16,079 nucleotides of DNA. Source: Hyphomicrobiales bacterium. Lineage in GTDB: Bacteria > Pseudomonadota > Alphaproteobacteria > Rhizobiales > Kaistiaceae. The position numbers and the translations under genes are program-made. The stretch spans positions 1 through 16,079 of the forward strand of contig JAFKJZ010000108.1 in the NCBI GenBank assembly GCA_017305815.1. Reading direction: 5' to 3'. The number at the start of each line of letters is the position of its first letter. The first letter of the stretch is position 1. Of this stretch, positions 14,308 through 16,079 are shown one piece after another. A model generated the notes under the pieces. The model was not told where the DNA came from. It worked only from the letters and a program-made list of their open reading frames with translations, and did no database searches.

Positions 14308-15321
14308 ATGTCCAGTTGGTCTCGTCGTCTCGTCGCGCTGTGCGGCGCCTCCGTCATCGCGCTCGCCAGCCAGGCTGCGCTCGCCAAGGACGTCTCCGTC
14401 GCGGCGATCTCCGGCTACTTCTCGCAGGGCTTTGGCGTCGCCATCGTCGAGGGCCTGAAGAAGGCCGAGAAGGATCTCGGCGTGAAGGTCAAGCTGGTCG
14501 ATACCGGCAACCGCGCCCTCGACTATGAAGAGCAGTTCAACAACCTGGCCAAGGGCGGCGAGTACGACCTCGTCTTCGTCATGGGCTGGGAGCTGGTCGA
14601 CGCGCTGCAGAAGGCGGCCGAGGCCTATCCGAACACCAAGTTCGTGTTCATCGACGGCGTGCTCGATTCCAAGAAGATCATTTATGCCAATTTCGCCCAG
14701 AACCAGGGCTCGTTCCTGGCCGGCGCGCTCGCCGCGCTGATGGCCGAGAAGGGCAGCGAGATCGAGGGTCTCGGCGACGGCAAGGCCGTCGGCTTCGTCG
14801 GCGGCCGCGACATCCCGGTCATCCGTGACTTCCTCGCCGGCTACGAGCAGGGCGCCAAGACCGCCGCTCCCGACGTCCGCCTCGACGCCGTCTTCGCCGG
14901 CACCTTCGACGATCCGGCCAAGGGCAGCGAGCTGACCATGGCGCTCTACGGCCAGGGTTCGGACATCGTCTACAACGTCGCCGGTCCGACCGGCGAGGGC
15001 GTGCTGCAGGCCAGCGCCGCTGCCGGCAAGTACTCGATCGGCGTCGACGTCAACCAGTGCGACGTCGCGCCGGGCCATGTCATGGCCTCGATGTTGAAGA
15101 ACGCCAACGTCGCCGTCTACGACCTCGTCAAGGACGTGGTCGACGGCAAGACGATCGAGCCGGGCAGCGTCCACACCGCCGACGTCAAGTCGGGCGGCGT
15201 CGAGCTGCTGCTCTGCCCGGGCGTCGCCGACAAGATCCCGGCCGACGTTAAGGAAAAGCTGGAAGCGCTGCGCGCCGACATCGCCTCGGGCAAGATCACC
15301 GTCGCGACCACCACGCAGTAA
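14308..15321 (+). CDS. BMP-family ABC transporter substrate-binding protein
   Basis: A 337-residue periplasmic binding protein of the basic membrane protein (BMP/PnrA-like) family, which binds nucleosides or purines and hands them to an ABC importer. A Sec signal peptide covers residues 1-26 (MSSWSRRLVALCGASVIALASQAALA, cleaved before KDVSV). The mature part shows the family's Rossmann-like two-lobe pattern: VAAISGYFSQGFGVAIVEGLKKAEKDLGV, then DLVFVMGWELVDALQKAAEAYPNTKFVFIDG, KAVGFVGGRDIPVIRDFLAGYEQGAK and SIGVDVNQCDVAPGHVMASMLKN. Not a lipoprotein: no Cys at the cleavage site. The ATG at 14308 is preceded by GAGGG about 11 bases upstream and gives the clean signal peptide; in-frame codons back to 14242 do not add a domain. 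The ATPase gene starts 214 bases downstream. Ligand specificity (nucleoside versus other) is inferred from family. Confidence 0.93.
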   Translation: MSSWSRRLVALCGASVIALASQAALAKDVSVAAISGYFSQGFGVAIVEGLKKAEKDLGVKVKLVDTGNRALDYEEQFNNLAKGGEYDLVFVMGWELVDALQKAAEAYPNTKFVFIDGVLDSKKIIYANFAQNQGSFLAGALAALMAEKGSEIEGLGDGKAVGFVGGRDIPVIRDFLAGYEQGAKTAAPDVRLDAVFAGTFDDPAKGSELTMALYGQGSDIVYNVAGPTGEGVLQASAAAGKYSIGVDVNQCDVAPGHVMASMLKNANVAVYDLVKDVVDGKTIEPGSVHTADVKSGGVELLLCPGVADKIPADVKEKLEALRADIASGKITVATTTQ

Positions 15322-15349
15322 CAAGGTCCGGGCTGTCGCCGGTCCCGCC

Positions 15350-15368
15350 CGCCCGCTCTCCCCGGGCG
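15350..15368 (+). other. Hairpin between binding-protein and ATPase genes
   Basis: CGCCCG (15350-15355) pairs with CGGGCG (15363-15368) across a seven-base loop, 28 bases after the stop of the binding-protein gene. No T-run follows. It could protect the upstream mRNA and let the binding protein be made in excess over the ATPase, as is common in such operons. Confidence 0.35.
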
Positions 15369-15535
15369 AGATGGGGCCGGCCGCCCGGTTCTACCAAGCC
15401 TCATCGAGTGGGTGGCGGCGCGTCGTGACGGGCTGCCCCCTTGTGCTGCCGGCGCATCCAGTGCTGGCTGCGACGTGCTGATCCGTCGGGCCCCGGGCCG
15501 GAGGCGGCGCGCACGGGCACCAGGGACATATTCTC

Positions 15536-16079
15536 ATGTCATTAGCCATCGAGCTGAAATCGATCACCAAACGGTTCGGCTCCTTCGTCGCGAACGAGGA
15601 CGTGAATCTCTCCGTCGAGCGCGGCAAGATCCACGCCATCATCGGCGAGAACGGGGCCGGCAAGACCACGCTGATGAACGTCCTGTTCGGGCTGCTGCAG
15701 CCGGACGAGGGCGAGATCTGGATCGACGGCGAGAAGAAGGTGCTGCCCAATCCGGCCGCGGCGATCGCCGCCGGCATCGGCATGGTGCATCAGCACTTCA
15801 AGCTGGTGCCGTCGCTGACGGTGGCCGAGAACGTCTTCCTCGGCATGGAGATCCGCAAGGGCGGCCTGATCGACCACGCCGCCCAGATCAAGCGCACCGC
15901 CGAGCTCTCGAAGCAGTTTGGCCTGCAGGTGGATCCGACCGAGCGCGTCGGCCTGCTGTCGGTCGGCATCGAGCAGCGCATCGAGATCCTGAAGGTGCTG
16001 GCGCGCGGCGCGCGCATCATCATCCTTGACGAGCCCACCGCCGTGCTGACGCCGCAGGAAAGCCGCGAGCTGTTCCAGA
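15536..16079 (+). CDS. ABC transporter ATP-binding protein, nucleoside/BMP type (truncated by window edge)
   Basis: The first 181 codons of an ABC ATPase that would power import with the binding protein upstream. All nucleotide-binding motifs of the first domain are visible: Walker A GENGAGKTT at 37-45, Q-loop MVHQHFKL with Gln86, signature LSVGIEQR at 141-148, and Walker B IIILDEP at 161-167 with catalytic Glu166. The signature departs from LSGGQ in the way common to BMP/ribose-type importers, whose ATPases usually have two fused domains of about 500 residues in total. The second domain would lie past the edge. The ATG at 15536 has AGGGA (15522-15526) nine bases upstream. Permease genes would be expected next. 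Confidence 0.93.
   Translation, partial: MSLAIELKSITKRFGSFVANEDVNLSVERGKIHAIIGENGAGKTTLMNVLFGLLQPDEGEIWIDGEKKVLPNPAAAIAAGIGMVHQHFKLVPSLTVAENVFLGMEIRKGGLIDHAAQIKRTAELSKQFGLQVDPTERVGLLSVGIEQRIEILKVLARGARIIILDEPTAVLTPQESRELFQ

Noticed and set aside
14284..15324. 346-codon minus-strand open frame opposite the BMP binding protein
   Set aside because: Repetitive Val/Asp/Gly-rich shadow; the plus frame is a clear binding protein.

Overview
The window is high-GC, has strong third-position G/C bias, and carries gene families typical of Alphaproteobacteria, most likely a Hyphomicrobiales (Rhizobiales) soil or water bacterium. The pointers are a DUF992 secreted protein, an Omp25/31-like barrel, a DUF4239 membrane protein, a BMP-type nucleoside transporter and AraC regulators. 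The genus cannot be fixed from sequence alone. It looks like ordinary chromosomal DNA: I see no phage, plasmid, transposase, CRISPR, tRNA or rRNA.

Layout. (1) 1-241, minus: N-terminal part of a patatin-like phospholipase. (2) 241-430: divergent intergenic region with an FNR/FixK-type box set next to a likely promoter for the AraC-family regulator at 430-1485. (3) 1828-5978: two-gene RND efflux operon (lipoprotein adaptor and inner-membrane pump, ATGA overlap), closed by an intrinsic terminator. (4) 6313-7476, minus: a lipoprotein alpha/beta hydrolase (DUF900 type). (5) 7754-9068, minus: outer-membrane beta-barrel (TTG start, strong ribosome binding site) followed by a DUF992 secreted protein. 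Divergent from them is a second AraC-type regulator (9321-10436), and the shared intergenic region holds direct repeats 21 bp apart. A DUF4239 four-helix membrane protein follows the regulator. (6) 11400-13786: two tandem, paralogous, translationally coupled family-2 glycosyltransferases. (7) 13787-14307: a 521-bp intergenic region with a repeat/hairpin copy, a near-consensus sigma-54 promoter and a sigma-70-like promoter, leading into (8) a BMP-family substrate-binding protein and the start of its ABC ATPase, which runs off the window.

How the parts may work together. The regulator at 430 may control the RND pump behind it and may itself respond to oxygen. The regulator at 9321 probably controls the divergent barrel/DUF992 operon and itself. 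The BMP transporter start looks like a nucleoside or purine uptake operon, and the sigma-54 element would tie it to nitrogen status. The two glycosyltransferases probably act together on a cell-surface glycan. I did not find a clear-cut undescribed multi-gene system. The best leads are the regulatory elements, the barrel-DUF992 pair, and a short palindromic repeat that appears to form the C-terminal tail of the DUF4239 protein.
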